From the NCBI GenBank assembly GCA_964647255.1, contig CAZYGI010000034.1, positions 1 to 40,665 of the forward strand: 40,665 nucleotides of DNA. The letters are read 5' to 3'. The translations under genes were made by a program, and so were the position numbers. Origin of the DNA: CAWJEL01 sp964647255 (GTDB lineage: Bacteria > Chloroflexota > Anaerolineae > CG2-30-64-16). Positions 15,555 to 24,395 of the stretch are shown here, piece by piece (position 1 is the first letter of the stretch; every line of letters starts with the position of its first letter). A model generated the notes under the pieces. The model was given only the letters and a program-made list of their open reading frames with translations, had not been told where the DNA came from and searched no databases.

Positions 15555-15680
15555 AAAAGCAACCATCCACAGTTTCTTCACAGCATAGGGCCTTGCGCCG
15601 GCCACAACGCCCGCAAGGGATTCAACCACAATAACATTGTCCGAACGGAGAACCGTTCTACCCCAAAAGGAGGTGCATCC

Positions 15681-17789
15681 ATGACGGATGAATCCGCCAC
15701 AACAGCCGTAGAGCAGCCTCAAGCATCCCTTGCGGAGCAGCCGCAGAAAGATGCCGACCCACCCAAACACCGCCGAAAACGCTGGCCCTGGGTGCTCGGC
15801 GGGCTCGGCGTGCTGATCGGACTCTTTCTCTTCTTCATCGGCTCGGTCACCCTGCTGGATTACACGGAATCCACGCCCTTCTGCTCCCTCTGCCACGTGA
15901 TGTACCCCGAGCGAACGGCCTATGACAACTCGCCCCACTCGCGCGTCGAGTGCGGCACCTGTCACATCGGCCCCGGCGTGATTCCGGCGATCCAGGGCAA
16001 GCTGGCGGCCGTTCGTTATCTCTGGGTCTACCCGCTCAATCTGTACGAACGGCCCATTCCGTCACCGATCAAGAGCCTGCGGCCCACCACGATTGTGTGT
16101 GAGCAGTGCCATTGGCCGCAGAAGTTCTACGCAGAACGCCTGAAAATCATTCCCACGTACGCGCAGGATGAGCAAAACAGCCTGACGCAAACCGAGTTGC
16201 TGTTGAAGACCGGGGGCGGTGCGCAGAACGCCGGGCTGGGCCGCGGCATTCACTGGCACATCGAGCACCCGGTCTACTACATCGCCACCGACGAGAAGCG
16301 CCAGAATATCCCGTGGGTCCAGGCCGAGTACAGTGGCACGGTCACGGAATATATCTCGACAGACAGCACGTTGACCGCAGAAGATATCGCGAAGGCGGAG
16401 AAACGCAAAATGGATTGCGTGGACTGCCACAACCGCGCCACGCACATCTTCCGCAACCCGGACACCGCGCTCGATGAGGCGCTGGCGAACGGCAGCATCC
16501 CGGCCGACTTGCCCTTCATCAAGCAATTCGGTGCCGAAGTGCTGACCAAGCCATACGCAAGTGAAGCCGAGGCAGCGGCCGCGATTGCCGGTGTGGCCGA
16601 CCTTTACAAGAGCCAACATGCCGACGTCTACTCGGCCCGCCAGGCAGATGTCGAGAGGGCGGTGGCCGGCCTCCAGGAGATCTTCGACAAAAACGTCTTC
16701 CCGTTCATGAATGTCACTTGGGAGTCGCACCCCAGCAACATCGGCCACCAGGACTCCCCTGGCTGCTTCCGCTGCCACGACGGGAAGCACCTGACCAGCA
16801 ACAACCAAGCGATCCGCCTGGAGTGCAACATCTGCCACAGCATCCCGCAGGTGGCCGATCCAGGCAAGCCGCTGCCGGCCATTTCATTGCCAAGCGCCGC
16901 CGAGCCCGAGACACACCGCAGCACCACGTGGCTGGCGGAACACCGCTACAAGTTCGACGCGAGCTGCGAAAGCTGCCACACCGTTGATAACCCGGGGGGA
17001 AACGACAACAGCAGCTTCTGCTCGAACAGTGCCTGCCATGCGACCGAATGGAAGTACGTCGGCCTGAATGCCGCTAAGGTGCGCGAGCTGTCGGTGCCGC
17101 CGGCCGTACCGTCGAAGGGTGGACCGAACCCCGTGCCCCACCCGATCAGTGCGACGACGGACTGCAAGATCTGCCACGGGCCGGGCAAGGTCAAGCCCTA
17201 CCCCGATAACCACAGCGCCTTCACGACCGATATGTGCGTCAGTTGCCACCAGGCGACGTTGAAAGAGGGGATGGCCGCCCCCGGCGCCGCGCCGGCCATT
17301 CCACATCTGCTGGAAGGAATGGGCGAGTGCAAGACCTGCCACGCGGCGGGCGGCATCAAGCCGTGGCCGGCAAACCACGCGGCCTTCACGCCCGACCTTT
17401 GCACCAGTTGCCACAAGACAGGCCAACCCGGCGTTGCACCGGGCGCCGCGCCGGCCATCCCGCACGTGACGGAAGGCGGCATGGCTGAGTGCACGAACTG
17501 CCACGGGCCGGATGGCATCAAGCCGTTCCCCGCCAACCATGCGAACTTTAAGCCCACCATCTGCGGCAACTGCCATACGTCCGCGCAGACCAGCGCGGCG
17601 CCGACAGCGACGCCCAGTGAGGGCTCGGACGACAAATCCGCCGGGCCCGGCGCCATCCCGCACGATCTGGCCGGACGAGAGGACTGTCTGATGTGCCACA
17701 ACCCGAACGGCGGCATCAAACCGGCGCCCGCCGATCATGTCGGGCGCACGTCCGACCAGTGCCAGTCATGCCATAAGCCGGCGCTGTAA
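15681..17789 (+). CDS. Membrane-anchored 16-heme NapC/NirT-like cytochrome with four C-terminal diheme repeats
   Basis: A 702-aa cytochrome with a cytoplasmic N-terminus, a single membrane helix (about residues 36-59) and an external heme domain. NapC/NirT proteins oxidise membrane quinol and hand electrons to exported partners. Fifteen CXXCH sites begin at residues 68, 91, 140, 246, 362, 382, 429, 495, 519, 550, 574, 604, 628, 669 and 694. One CX4CH site, CSNSACH, begins at 447, giving 16 predicted hemes. The first four to six match the NapC-like part (CSLCHVMYPERTAYDNSPH). Residues 487-698 are four repeats of a CxxCH-x(2-4)-IKPxPxxH-...-CxxCH module separated by PGAAPAIPH linkers. The ribosome site is AAAAGGAGG, preceded by a GAACGG-AGAA-CCGTTC hairpin (15643-15658). 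Partners are probably the two decaheme proteins. Confidence 0.9.
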   Translation: MTDESATTAVEQPQASLAEQPQKDADPPKHRRKRWPWVLGGLGVLIGLFLFFIGSVTLLDYTESTPFCSLCHVMYPERTAYDNSPHSRVECGTCHIGPGVIPAIQGKLAAVRYLWVYPLNLYERPIPSPIKSLRPTTIVCEQCHWPQKFYAERLKIIPTYAQDEQNSLTQTELLLKTGGGAQNAGLGRGIHWHIEHPVYYIATDEKRQNIPWVQAEYSGTVTEYISTDSTLTAEDIAKAEKRKMDCVDCHNRATHIFRNPDTALDEALANGSIPADLPFIKQFGAEVLTKPYASEAEAAAAIAGVADLYKSQHADVYSARQADVERAVAGLQEIFDKNVFPFMNVTWESHPSNIGHQDSPGCFRCHDGKHLTSNNQAIRLECNICHSIPQVADPGKPLPAISLPSAAEPETHRSTTWLAEHRYKFDASCESCHTVDNPGGNDNSSFCSNSACHATEWKYVGLNAAKVRELSVPPAVPSKGGPNPVPHPISATTDCKICHGPGKVKPYPDNHSAFTTDMCVSCHQATLKEGMAAPGAAPAIPHLLEGMGECKTCHAAGGIKPWPANHAAFTPDLCTSCHKTGQPGVAPGAAPAIPHVTEGGMAECTNCHGPDGIKPFPANHANFKPTICGNCHTSAQTSAAPTATPSEGSDDKSAGPGAIPHDLAGREDCLMCHNPNGGIKPAPADHVGRTSDQCQSCHKPAL

Positions 17790-17805
17790 GCCTCGCCATG
17801 TCCAT

Positions 17806-17844
17806 GACAAGCGCCCGGCATCGTCGAGATGCCGGGCGCTTGTC
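17806..17844. terminator. Bidirectional hairpin between convergent genes
   Basis: Perfect 17-bp arms (17806-17822 and 17828-17844) with loop GTCGA, between the ends of the 16-heme cytochrome and the PP2C phosphatase. GC-rich with no T-run. Confidence 0.7.
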
Positions 17845-17893
17845 GCGAACACCACAAGGGGCCAGGAAATCACGCCCGCGCCCCCGAACACCG

Positions 17894-19066
17894 CTACAGG
17901 TGCTCCACCGTCACGATCTTATTCAGGGCGTTCAGCCGCGCAATCAGCGCGTCCAGGTAAATCTCCCGCATCGGCATCCCGCGCACGACATCGGCGAGCT
18001 GCTGCGGATTAATGGCGTCACCGACGATGAAGTGAATATGGTCTGCGTTGAGCAGCAGCCGCGCCAGTTGGGTGGCGGCATCCTGGTCGGGCGGCAGGTC
18101 ACGGATGCTCTGAACATTCTTCAGGCGGTCTACGGCGGCGCTGAGCGTCAGGATCCCCTCCGTGACCAGATCAACACCCGCCAGGAGCCCCATCGGCGGC
18201 AGCTTCGGCCCCTTGACCCCGCCACTGCCTGGCCGGCCGGGCTGCCATGCCACCTTCAACTCCTGCCCCAACACGCGTGCGGCCATCTGTGCGGTGGTTC
18301 CGCCGCAGATGGCTTTGGCCCCGGCGGCCGACATCAACTGCGCCACTGCCTGGCTATCCAGCGTGGCGTCGGACGGTGGGCCGGTCAGCACGGTCAGATC
18401 GCGCCGGGTGCGCACCCGCATCGCCACGGCGGTCGCATCATCCCCCGGCTTGCCGTCGGAGAGCTTTTGACAGGTGCGGCGCAGCCCGGACACCAATTCG
18501 TTGGCGTCGCCGCGGGTGGCGGCCCACCGCTCGACCGCGGTTGCGATGTTCCTCCAGCCCCAGCCCATGCGGAAAAGACCGCCGACGCCGGCATGCAGAT
18601 AGCCGTCGCTGACCATCACCAGGATGTCGTCGAGCTCAACGGTGAAGTGGCCTTCGCGAATCTTGCGATCCGCGATGACCCGCTCTTCCAGCGGCAAGGT
18701 GACCGCCTGACCGCCGCGCACGAGGATCAGCGGCGGGCTGTCGTACTCGGCCAGATACACCTCGCGCCCATGGTGAATTCGCAGGACGGCGAAAGTGGCA
18801 TACGCGAGGTGCCGCACCTGGCATTCCGGCAGCGTCTCCACCAGGGTCTCCACCACCTCGTCAATGCTGGCGCCGCGCTCGAGCATGTCCACAGCGATCT
18901 CGGCGGTCAGCGTGGCCAGGATGTTGGCCTTGACGCCGCTGCCCAAGCCATCGGAAAGCGCGACCACCAGGTCGTCGGGTGTGGTGACGATCTTGACCCA
19001 GTCACCGCACAGTTCTTCGCCGTGCTTGCAAAGGCTGTCCCAGGCGATCTCAACAATTTGGCTCAT
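17894..19066 (-). CDS. SpoIIE-type PP2C serine/threonine phosphatase linked to sensory hydrogenase
   Basis: A 390-aa cytoplasmic phosphatase. Residues 1-220 are a PP2C/SpoIIE domain with metal-binding aspartates in ALSDGLGSG (38-40), MVSDGYLHAG (153-155) and GDDATAVAMR (about 208-212). Residues about 225-390 form a second domain (starting DLTVLTGPPSD, including CGGTTAQMAARVLG) that I do not recognise; it may bind a ligand or partner. It starts 3 nt after the hydrogenase stop, so it is translationally coupled. In phosphatase-linked sensory [FeFe]-hydrogenase clusters such phosphatases are proposed to relay the signal by dephosphorylating an anti-sigma antagonist. No anti-sigma gene is present in this window. 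Confidence 0.87.
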   Translation of the reverse strand: MSQIVEIAWDSLCKHGEELCGDWVKIVTTPDDLVVALSDGLGSGVKANILATLTAEIAVDMLERGASIDEVVETLVETLPECQVRHLAYATFAVLRIHHGREVYLAEYDSPPLILVRGGQAVTLPLEERVIADRKIREGHFTVELDDILVMVSDGYLHAGVGGLFRMGWGWRNIATAVERWAATRGDANELVSGLRRTCQKLSDGKPGDDATAVAMRVRTRRDLTVLTGPPSDATLDSQAVAQLMSAAGAKAICGGTTAQMAARVLGQELKVAWQPGRPGSGGVKGPKLPPMGLLAGVDLVTEGILTLSAAVDRLKNVQSIRDLPPDQDAATQLARLLLNADHIHFIVGDAINPQQLADVVRGMPMREIYLDALIARLNALNKIVTVEHL

Positions 19067-19069
19067 GAG

Positions 19070-20947
19070 TTACATCCGCGCCGGCCGCTCGGATTTGGTG
19101 TCCGACCCTTCCCCCGCGGTCAGAAGCCGGGTTAGCTGCGAAAGGACGACTTTGGTCTCGGCGGTCGTCTCGCCCAGCAGGCCGGCAATCTCATGGGCCA
19201 CACGCATCTGCTTGTTGATGACCTCTTGCGTGCGGCGCACGGTCTCGCTGCGGATCAGCTCAAGCTCCTGCGCTTCCTGTTCGCGTGCGGTCACGTCGCG
19301 CAAGATGGCCACCATCAGATTGCGATCCTCCTGGTCACGCGCCGCAGGCCCAAGCACGGGCACCACCGTCTGCTCGATGACGATCTCGCGCTTGCTGTTG
19401 CCCACCCAGGGGAGACGGACGACCCTGTTCAACACCGATTGGCCCATATCGCGCACGGTGACGAAGTCGCCCACATTCGGCAGCAGGTTGCGTAGTGGCT
19501 TACCGCGGGCGTAGGCCCGGCTGCATCCGAACATCTCCTCGGCCGAGCGCGACAGGTCTTGCACCAAGAGGTCGCCATCAACGACCAGGATCGCATTCGG
19601 CGCTACATCCATCACCACCGTGTGGAGCGATTCAGCGCGGGCGCGCATGTACGGCATGCACATCGTTGCCTCGGCCATGCCGCGCAGGGTCGCGATGGCC
19701 TTCTCCCGGCAGGTGGCGTAGCCGCAGCTTCCACAGTTGAGCTCGTCTTCGGGCAGATACTTGCCTACCCGGTGCAGCGCGGCGCTGATCTCGGCGGCGC
19801 TGAACTGCGGCTCAGGGATGCTCCGATCCCCATAGGTGCGCGCCAGATCGGGCCACTCCGCCCTGGGCGGCGGCGCCTGCTGCCCGCGCCGTTCGGCGTA
19901 GTGTTGGACGCGTTGGCGGGACAGGGCGATGCTCCCGCGGCCCTCCAAAGCCGGGCCGTTGATGCAGCCACCAGTGCACGCCATCAGCTCGACCAGTGCG
20001 GTCTGCCAGCCGCCGCTGCGAATTCCTTCGAGAACATTGCGGCAAAGATCCATGCCCGAACCGACAAAAACGGAATGGGCGAGCAGGTCAGTTTCGAGCC
20101 GCGCCGTGCCCAGCAGCCCGCCTTCCAGGGGGAAGAGCCGCGCCGCTGTGCCCGCGGGAGCGTGATCGGCGGGTGTGATGGCCGACGGAGCAGCCGTTGC
20201 TGCAGGCGACGCCAACTCTTCGCCGCCCAACGTCACCCCGGCCTCGGCCATCCAGCGGGCCAACTCGTCGTAGGTCAACGCCGCGTCAATGGCGCCAGCC
20301 ACGGCCGTATCCGTTGCCTCCCCCTTCTTGGCGATGCATGGGCCAATGAAGACAATTACCGCCTCCTCACCATAGCGGTCACGCAAATAACGGCCGTGCG
20401 CGATCATCGGTGAAACCTGGGGGGCCAGGTGCGGGATCAGGTCGGGGTAGTACTGCTCCACCAGGTTGATGACGACCGGGCATGAAGAGGAGATGATCGG
20501 CCAGCGCTCCGGGTGGGCGTGGGCATAGTCGCCATGGTCGAGTCCGACCATGGCCGCGCCGACGGCTGTCTCGTCTGCGGCAGCGAAGCCCAGGGCCGCG
20601 AGAGCGGCGGCGATCGGCTCGAACGACAGCAGCCCGCGGTCCGGCGCGCCGTTGACCGGAAAGTAAGCTGCCACTGACGGTGCAACCGTCGCGATCACGG
20701 TGCGCCCGGCCGCCAACGCTGCCTTCACCGCGGGCAGATCGTCGCGCGTCACCTTGGCGCGCTGCGGGCAGGCGCTCACACACGCCCCGCAGGCGATGCA
20801 AAGTTCAGGCGCCACCTCAGCCTGGCCGGATGCCACGCGCACCGCCTTGACCGGACAAACGCGCACGCAACGGTAGCAATCGCGGCAGCGAGCCGGATTG
20901 GTGCTGACGACGCCGACCGGCCGGCCGTTAGGAGAAATCACCTGCAT
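19070..20947 (-). CDS. Sensory [FeFe]-hydrogenase with ferredoxin, Fe-S and PAS domains (group C-like)
   Basis: Putative H2/redox sensor, 625 aa. Domains in order: a 2[4Fe-4S] ferredoxin (CRDCYRCVRVCP, CIACGACVSACP); an H-cluster domain (about 75-350); a further Fe-S motif NCGSCGYATC (405-413) with Cys430; a PAS domain (about 440-555); and a coiled-coil tail. The H-cluster motifs are altered. L1 is SSSCP (153-157) where catalytic enzymes have TSCCP, so the proton-transfer cysteine is Ser while the cluster ligand Cys156 stays. L2 is GPCIAKKGE instead of MPCxxKxxE. L3 ELMACTGGCINGP keeps both cysteines. These changes, the PAS domain and the adjacent PP2C fit sensory group C hydrogenases rather than H2-producing ones. 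The start has GAGGA upstream. No HydE/F/G maturases are in the window. Confidence 0.9.
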   Translation of the reverse strand: MQVISPNGRPVGVVSTNPARCRDCYRCVRVCPVKAVRVASGQAEVAPELCIACGACVSACPQRAKVTRDDLPAVKAALAAGRTVIATVAPSVAAYFPVNGAPDRGLLSFEPIAAALAALGFAAADETAVGAAMVGLDHGDYAHAHPERWPIISSSCPVVINLVEQYYPDLIPHLAPQVSPMIAHGRYLRDRYGEEAVIVFIGPCIAKKGEATDTAVAGAIDAALTYDELARWMAEAGVTLGGEELASPAATAAPSAITPADHAPAGTAARLFPLEGGLLGTARLETDLLAHSVFVGSGMDLCRNVLEGIRSGGWQTALVELMACTGGCINGPALEGRGSIALSRQRVQHYAERRGQQAPPPRAEWPDLARTYGDRSIPEPQFSAAEISAALHRVGKYLPEDELNCGSCGYATCREKAIATLRGMAEATMCMPYMRARAESLHTVVMDVAPNAILVVDGDLLVQDLSRSAEEMFGCSRAYARGKPLRNLLPNVGDFVTVRDMGQSVLNRVVRLPWVGNSKREIVIEQTVVPVLGPAARDQEDRNLMVAILRDVTAREQEAQELELIRSETVRRTQEVINKQMRVAHEIAGLLGETTAETKVVLSQLTRLLTAGEGSDTKSERPARM

Positions 20948-20980
20948 TCCTGATCCTCACTTCAAATGCTCATCCAAAGC

Positions 20981-21244
20981 TCATGCGACCGCTTCCGCTT
21001 GAACCAGCGGCATGACCTGCTGCTCAAAGAACGACGCAGCGCTTGCGGCAGCGACACCGGCGAACACGCGATCGCCCACGCGCACCGAGATCCCCATCGA
21101 ACACTGCTCCATGCAGAACGCGCCGGTCAACTCGACGCGCGCGTTCAGACCTCGCTCGCGGATCAACCGTTCGAACGTTTCCGCCAGCACTTCTGAGCCG
21201 CGCACATAACAGGAACTCCCGACGCAAATCATCAGCGGCACCAT
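20981..21244 (-). CDS. Thioredoxin-like [2Fe-2S] ferredoxin (NuoE-type)
   Basis: An 87-aa protein with the four-cysteine pattern of the thioredoxin-like 2Fe-2S family: C-x4-C (CVGSSC) and C-x3-C (CMEQC) about 32 residues later. Such proteins resemble the C-terminal part of NuoE/HydC and accompany sensory hydrogenases, where they may pass electrons to or from the sensor. The ATG at 21244 has GGAGGA upstream at good spacing; a TTG at 21268 is less likely. It is the first gene of the three-gene operon, 33 nt before the hydrogenase. Confidence 0.85.
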   Translation of the reverse strand: MVPLMICVGSSCYVRGSEVLAETFERLIRERGLNARVELTGAFCMEQCSMGISVRVGDRVFAGVAAASAASFFEQQVMPLVQAEAVA

Positions 21245-21290
21245 GCCCGCTCCTCCGCCCCTTATCAAGCTGATTTTCTATCCGAAATAC

Positions 21291-21319
21291 ATTTTACTCG
21301 CATTTGCCTTTAAACCCAA
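21291..21319 (-). promoter_or_regulatory. Promoter of the sensory hydrogenase operon
   Basis: On the minus strand TTGGGT (21314-21319), 17 nt, TAAAAT (21291-21296). The -10 is about 46 nt before the start of the 2Fe-2S gene, in an A/T-rich stretch unlike the surrounding DNA. Confidence 0.5.
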
Positions 21320-21403
21320 ACAAGTGACCCATAGAACAAATACTTAACGAACAGACAGCCGGCGCGAGGCCTATGGGGCAGATTACGCCGCTTGTGTTAG
21401 TTT

Positions 21404-21430
21404 TTGACTTGTGCGCATCTTGCATATAAT
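21404..21430 (+). promoter_or_regulatory. Promoter of acetyl-CoA synthetase
   Basis: TTGACT (21404-21409) and a perfect TATAAT (21425-21430), but with a short 15-nt spacer. Suboptimal spacing of this kind is often compensated by an activator. Leader about 80 nt. Confidence 0.5.
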
Positions 21431-21516
21431 TAGACACAATTCAGCCATCGCCCATTTCGTCAGACATTCCAAACGCAGCCGGCGTGTGTCGGCTTCGCAG
21501 TCACCAGGAGGACATC

Positions 21517-23421
21517 ATGAGCAGTGCAGGGGACCAAGAGATCTACAGACCTTCGCCCGATATTGTCGCCAACGCGAATGCCGGAAGTTATGAGACGCTT
21601 GCCAGCCGGGCAGCTGAAGATCTGCCCGGCTTCTGGGCCGAGCAGGCCGAGCAGTTCGAATGGTTTCAGCGCTGGGACAAAGTGCTGGACGACACGAACG
21701 CGCCGTTCTACCAGTGGTTCGTCGGCGGCAAGACCAACATCGTCTACAACTGCTTGGACCGCCACGTGGCCACCTGGCGGCGCAACAAGCTGGCACTGAT
21801 CTGGGAAGGAGAGAACGGCGAGGTGCGCACCTTCTCCTACCACGCGCTCAACCGCGAGGTGTGCAGGTTCGCCAACGTCCTCCGCAGTATGGGGGTGAAA
21901 AAGGGCGACCGCGTCACCATCTACATGGGCCGCGTGCCCGAGCTGCCCATCGCCATGCTGGCGTGTGCCAAGATCGGCGCGATCCATTCGGTGGTCTACG
22001 GCGGCTTCTCGGTCGAGGCGCTGCACGGCCGCATCGAGGACAGCCAGTCGAACGTGGCGATCACCTGCGACGGCGGCTACATGAACGGCAAGGTTGTGGA
22101 GCTGAAGCGCATCCTGGACGAGGCGATCAAACGCGCCGGGTCGGTGGAGCACGTGATCGTCTTCAAGCGCACCGGCCACGACGTGCCAATGGAACAAGGC
22201 CGCGACTACTGGTGGCACGAGCTGATGGGGCTGCCGATCGCCCGCACGGCCGCGGGCGGCAACCGCTGTGACACCGAGGTGATGGATGCCGAAGACCCGC
22301 TCTTCATGCTCTACACTTCCGGCACCACCGGCAAGCCCAAGGCGATCCTCCACACCCACGGCGGCTACATGGTGGGCGTGGCGACCACGCTCAAGTGGGT
22401 GTTCGACCTGAAGGAAGATGACCGCTATTGGTGTGCGGCCGATCCGGGCTGGATCACCGGCCACTCGTACATCGTCTACGGGCCGCTGCTGCTGGGCGCC
22501 ACCAGCTTCATGTACGAGGGCGCGCCCACCTTCCCCTACCCCAATCGCTGGTGGAGCCTGGTGGAGAAGTACGGGATCAATGTGCTCTACACCGCGCCGA
22601 CGGCGCTCCGCGGGCTGATGCGCTTCGGCGAGGCGTGGCCCAACCGGCACGACCTGTCGTCGCTGCGGCTATTGGGCAGCGTGGGCGAGCCGATCAATCC
22701 GGAGGCGTGGCGCTGGTACCACCGCGTCATCGGCAAGGAACGCTGCCCGATCATGGACACCTGGTGGCAGACTGAGACCGGCATGTTCATGATCACGCCG
22801 CTGCCGGTGGTGGATCTCAAGCCGGGCAGCGCGACGCGGCCGTTCCCCGGCGTCGAAGCCGACATCCTGGATGACGCCGGCAACCCGGTCGGCCCCGGCG
22901 AGGAAGGCTACCTGGTGCTGAAAAAACCGTGGCCGGCCATGCTGCGCACGATCTATCACGACCCCGACCGCTACGTGACACAGTATTGGACCAAATATCC
23001 CGGCAAATACTTCACCGGCGACAGCGCGCGGCGCGACGCGGACGGCTACTTCTGGATCATCGGCCGCGTGGACGACGTGATTAAGGTCTCCGGCTATCGT
23101 CTGGGCACCGCAGAGATCGAAAGCGCGCTGGTGAGCCATCCGGCGGTCGCCGAGGCCGCGGCCATCGGCCTGCCGCACGAGATCAAGGGCAACGCGATCC
23201 ACGCCTACGTGATTCTGCGCGCCGGGCACGAGCCGAGCGATGCCCTGCTGGAGGAGCTGAAGGCGCACGTGGGGCACGAGCTCGGCCCCATCGCGCGGCC
23301 GGAGAAGATCACCTTCGTGCCGCAATTGCCCAAGACCCGCAGCGGCAAGATCATGCGCCGCGTGCTGCGCGCCCGGGCGCTGGGGCTACCCGAAGGGGAT
23401 GTGACGACGCTGGAAGAGTGA
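21517..23421 (+). CDS. acsA: Acetyl-CoA synthetase (AMP-forming)
   Basis: Activates acetate to acetyl-CoA via acetyl-AMP in the cytoplasm, 634 aa. Motifs: YTSGTTGKPK (phosphate-binding A3), DPGWITGHSYIVYGPL and WWQTETG (acetate pocket), YFTGDSARRDADGY, and the hinge GRVDDVIKVSGYRLGTAEIE. The C-terminal PKTRSGKIMRR contains Lys611, the catalytic lysine whose acetylation switches these enzymes off. The length is normal. The ATG at 21517 follows CCAGGAGGA; the in-frame codons upstream to 21484 are not needed. A terminator follows. Propionate could also be a substrate; acetate is the default inference. Confidence 0.95.
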   Translation: MSSAGDQEIYRPSPDIVANANAGSYETLASRAAEDLPGFWAEQAEQFEWFQRWDKVLDDTNAPFYQWFVGGKTNIVYNCLDRHVATWRRNKLALIWEGENGEVRTFSYHALNREVCRFANVLRSMGVKKGDRVTIYMGRVPELPIAMLACAKIGAIHSVVYGGFSVEALHGRIEDSQSNVAITCDGGYMNGKVVELKRILDEAIKRAGSVEHVIVFKRTGHDVPMEQGRDYWWHELMGLPIARTAAGGNRCDTEVMDAEDPLFMLYTSGTTGKPKAILHTHGGYMVGVATTLKWVFDLKEDDRYWCAADPGWITGHSYIVYGPLLLGATSFMYEGAPTFPYPNRWWSLVEKYGINVLYTAPTALRGLMRFGEAWPNRHDLSSLRLLGSVGEPINPEAWRWYHRVIGKERCPIMDTWWQTETGMFMITPLPVVDLKPGSATRPFPGVEADILDDAGNPVGPGEEGYLVLKKPWPAMLRTIYHDPDRYVTQYWTKYPGKYFTGDSARRDADGYFWIIGRVDDVIKVSGYRLGTAEIESALVSHPAVAEAAAIGLPHEIKGNAIHAYVILRAGHEPSDALLEELKAHVGHELGPIARPEKITFVPQLPKTRSGKIMRRVLRARALGLPEGDVTTLEE

Positions 23422-23443
23422 TGCGCGTGGTGCGTGGTGCGCG

Positions 23444-23480
23444 AAATGCCGGGCGTCCGCTGGATGTCCGGCATTTTTCC
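23444..23480 (+). terminator. Intrinsic terminator after acetyl-CoA synthetase
   Basis: Arms AAATGCCGG (23444-23452) and CCGGCATTT (23468-23476), followed by further T residues. Confidence 0.75.
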
Positions 23481-23576
23481 ATTTGGGTGTCGTCGAAGTT
23501 AGTGACAAACGCCCTTTTCATTTATCATTATCAATATGCGTTATTTAGCGGTCGCCACTTTTCTCGGAGGGGTATC

Positions 23577-24395
23577 TTGAGACTAATCTTGCCCCAAACA
23601 CCCGCCCTTGCGGCGGCGAGCTCGCAAGCCGTCGCGGTGGGCATCTATCTGCTCCTGGGCCTGATCATCGCGCTGCTGGCACGGCCGGCCGCCCGGCTGC
23701 TGCTCAGACTCGGCCGGCTCGGGCCGGCGGGCTGGCGTCCCACGGCCGAGCGGCTGCGCACCCTCGAAGGACTGATCGCCAGTCTCATCAGCGTCGTGGC
23801 GGTCGTGCTGGCAGTCGTGGCCTCGCTCTCTCGGTTTGTCAGCTCCGAGACGCTGATCTGGATCATAGGCCTGTTCAGCGCGGCGTTCGGGTTGGGCGCG
23901 CGGAGCGTCGTGGCCGACATCCTGGCAGGCAGCGGTTACATCCTTCACGACACCTTTGCGATCGGGGAAAAGGTCGAGTTGTACATGGGCGTGACCCATG
24001 TCGAGGGGATCGTCGAGGCGGTGAACGTCCGCAACACGCTGGTGCGTGCGCCGACCGGCGAGCTGTTCACCGTGCCCAACGGCGAAATCATCGTGGTGCG
24101 CAACTTTACGCGCTCCCCCCTGTCCGCAGCCAAGATCAAGCTAAACGTGCCCTCCATGGACCTGGCGCGCACGCTGGCCCTGCTGGAGGCGTTAGGCCGA
24201 GAGGCGATTGATCTGCTGCCCGAGCTCCGGGAACCGTGGCAGATCATCTCAACCGCGGACACCATGGGCGCATGCACAGAGGTCACGGTGCTGGCCACCA
24301 GCGCGTTCGGCCAGGCTGCCACGCTCCGGCTGCGGCTGATCGCGCTGATTTACGGCCGCCTGGCTGCGGCGGGCATCACCCTGCAGGCGTGCTGA
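23577..24395 (+). CDS. Small-conductance mechanosensitive channel (MscS family)
   Basis: A 272-aa membrane protein. Membrane helices lie near the N-terminus (SQAVAVGIYLLLGLIIALLA), at about 70-90, and at the pore-lining helix with the MscS Gly/Ala pattern (AAFGLGARSVVADILAGSGYILHD). The beta domain follows (FAIGEKVEL, GIVEAVNVRNTLVR, VPNGEIIVVRN). The channel opens under membrane tension to release solutes during osmotic downshock. I chose the TTG at 23577 because GGAGGGG lies 6 nt before it; upstream in-frame codons to 23418 overlap the acs terminator and encode no plausible domain. Its 3' end overlaps the opposing short-chain dehydrogenase by 20 bp. Confidence 0.85.
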   Translation: MRLILPQTPALAAASSQAVAVGIYLLLGLIIALLARPAARLLLRLGRLGPAGWRPTAERLRTLEGLIASLISVVAVVLAVVASLSRFVSSETLIWIIGLFSAAFGLGARSVVADILAGSGYILHDTFAIGEKVELYMGVTHVEGIVEAVNVRNTLVRAPTGELFTVPNGEIIVVRNFTRSPLSAAKIKLNVPSMDLARTLALLEALGREAIDLLPELREPWQIISTADTMGACTEVTVLATSAFGQAATLRLRLIALIYGRLAAAGITLQAC

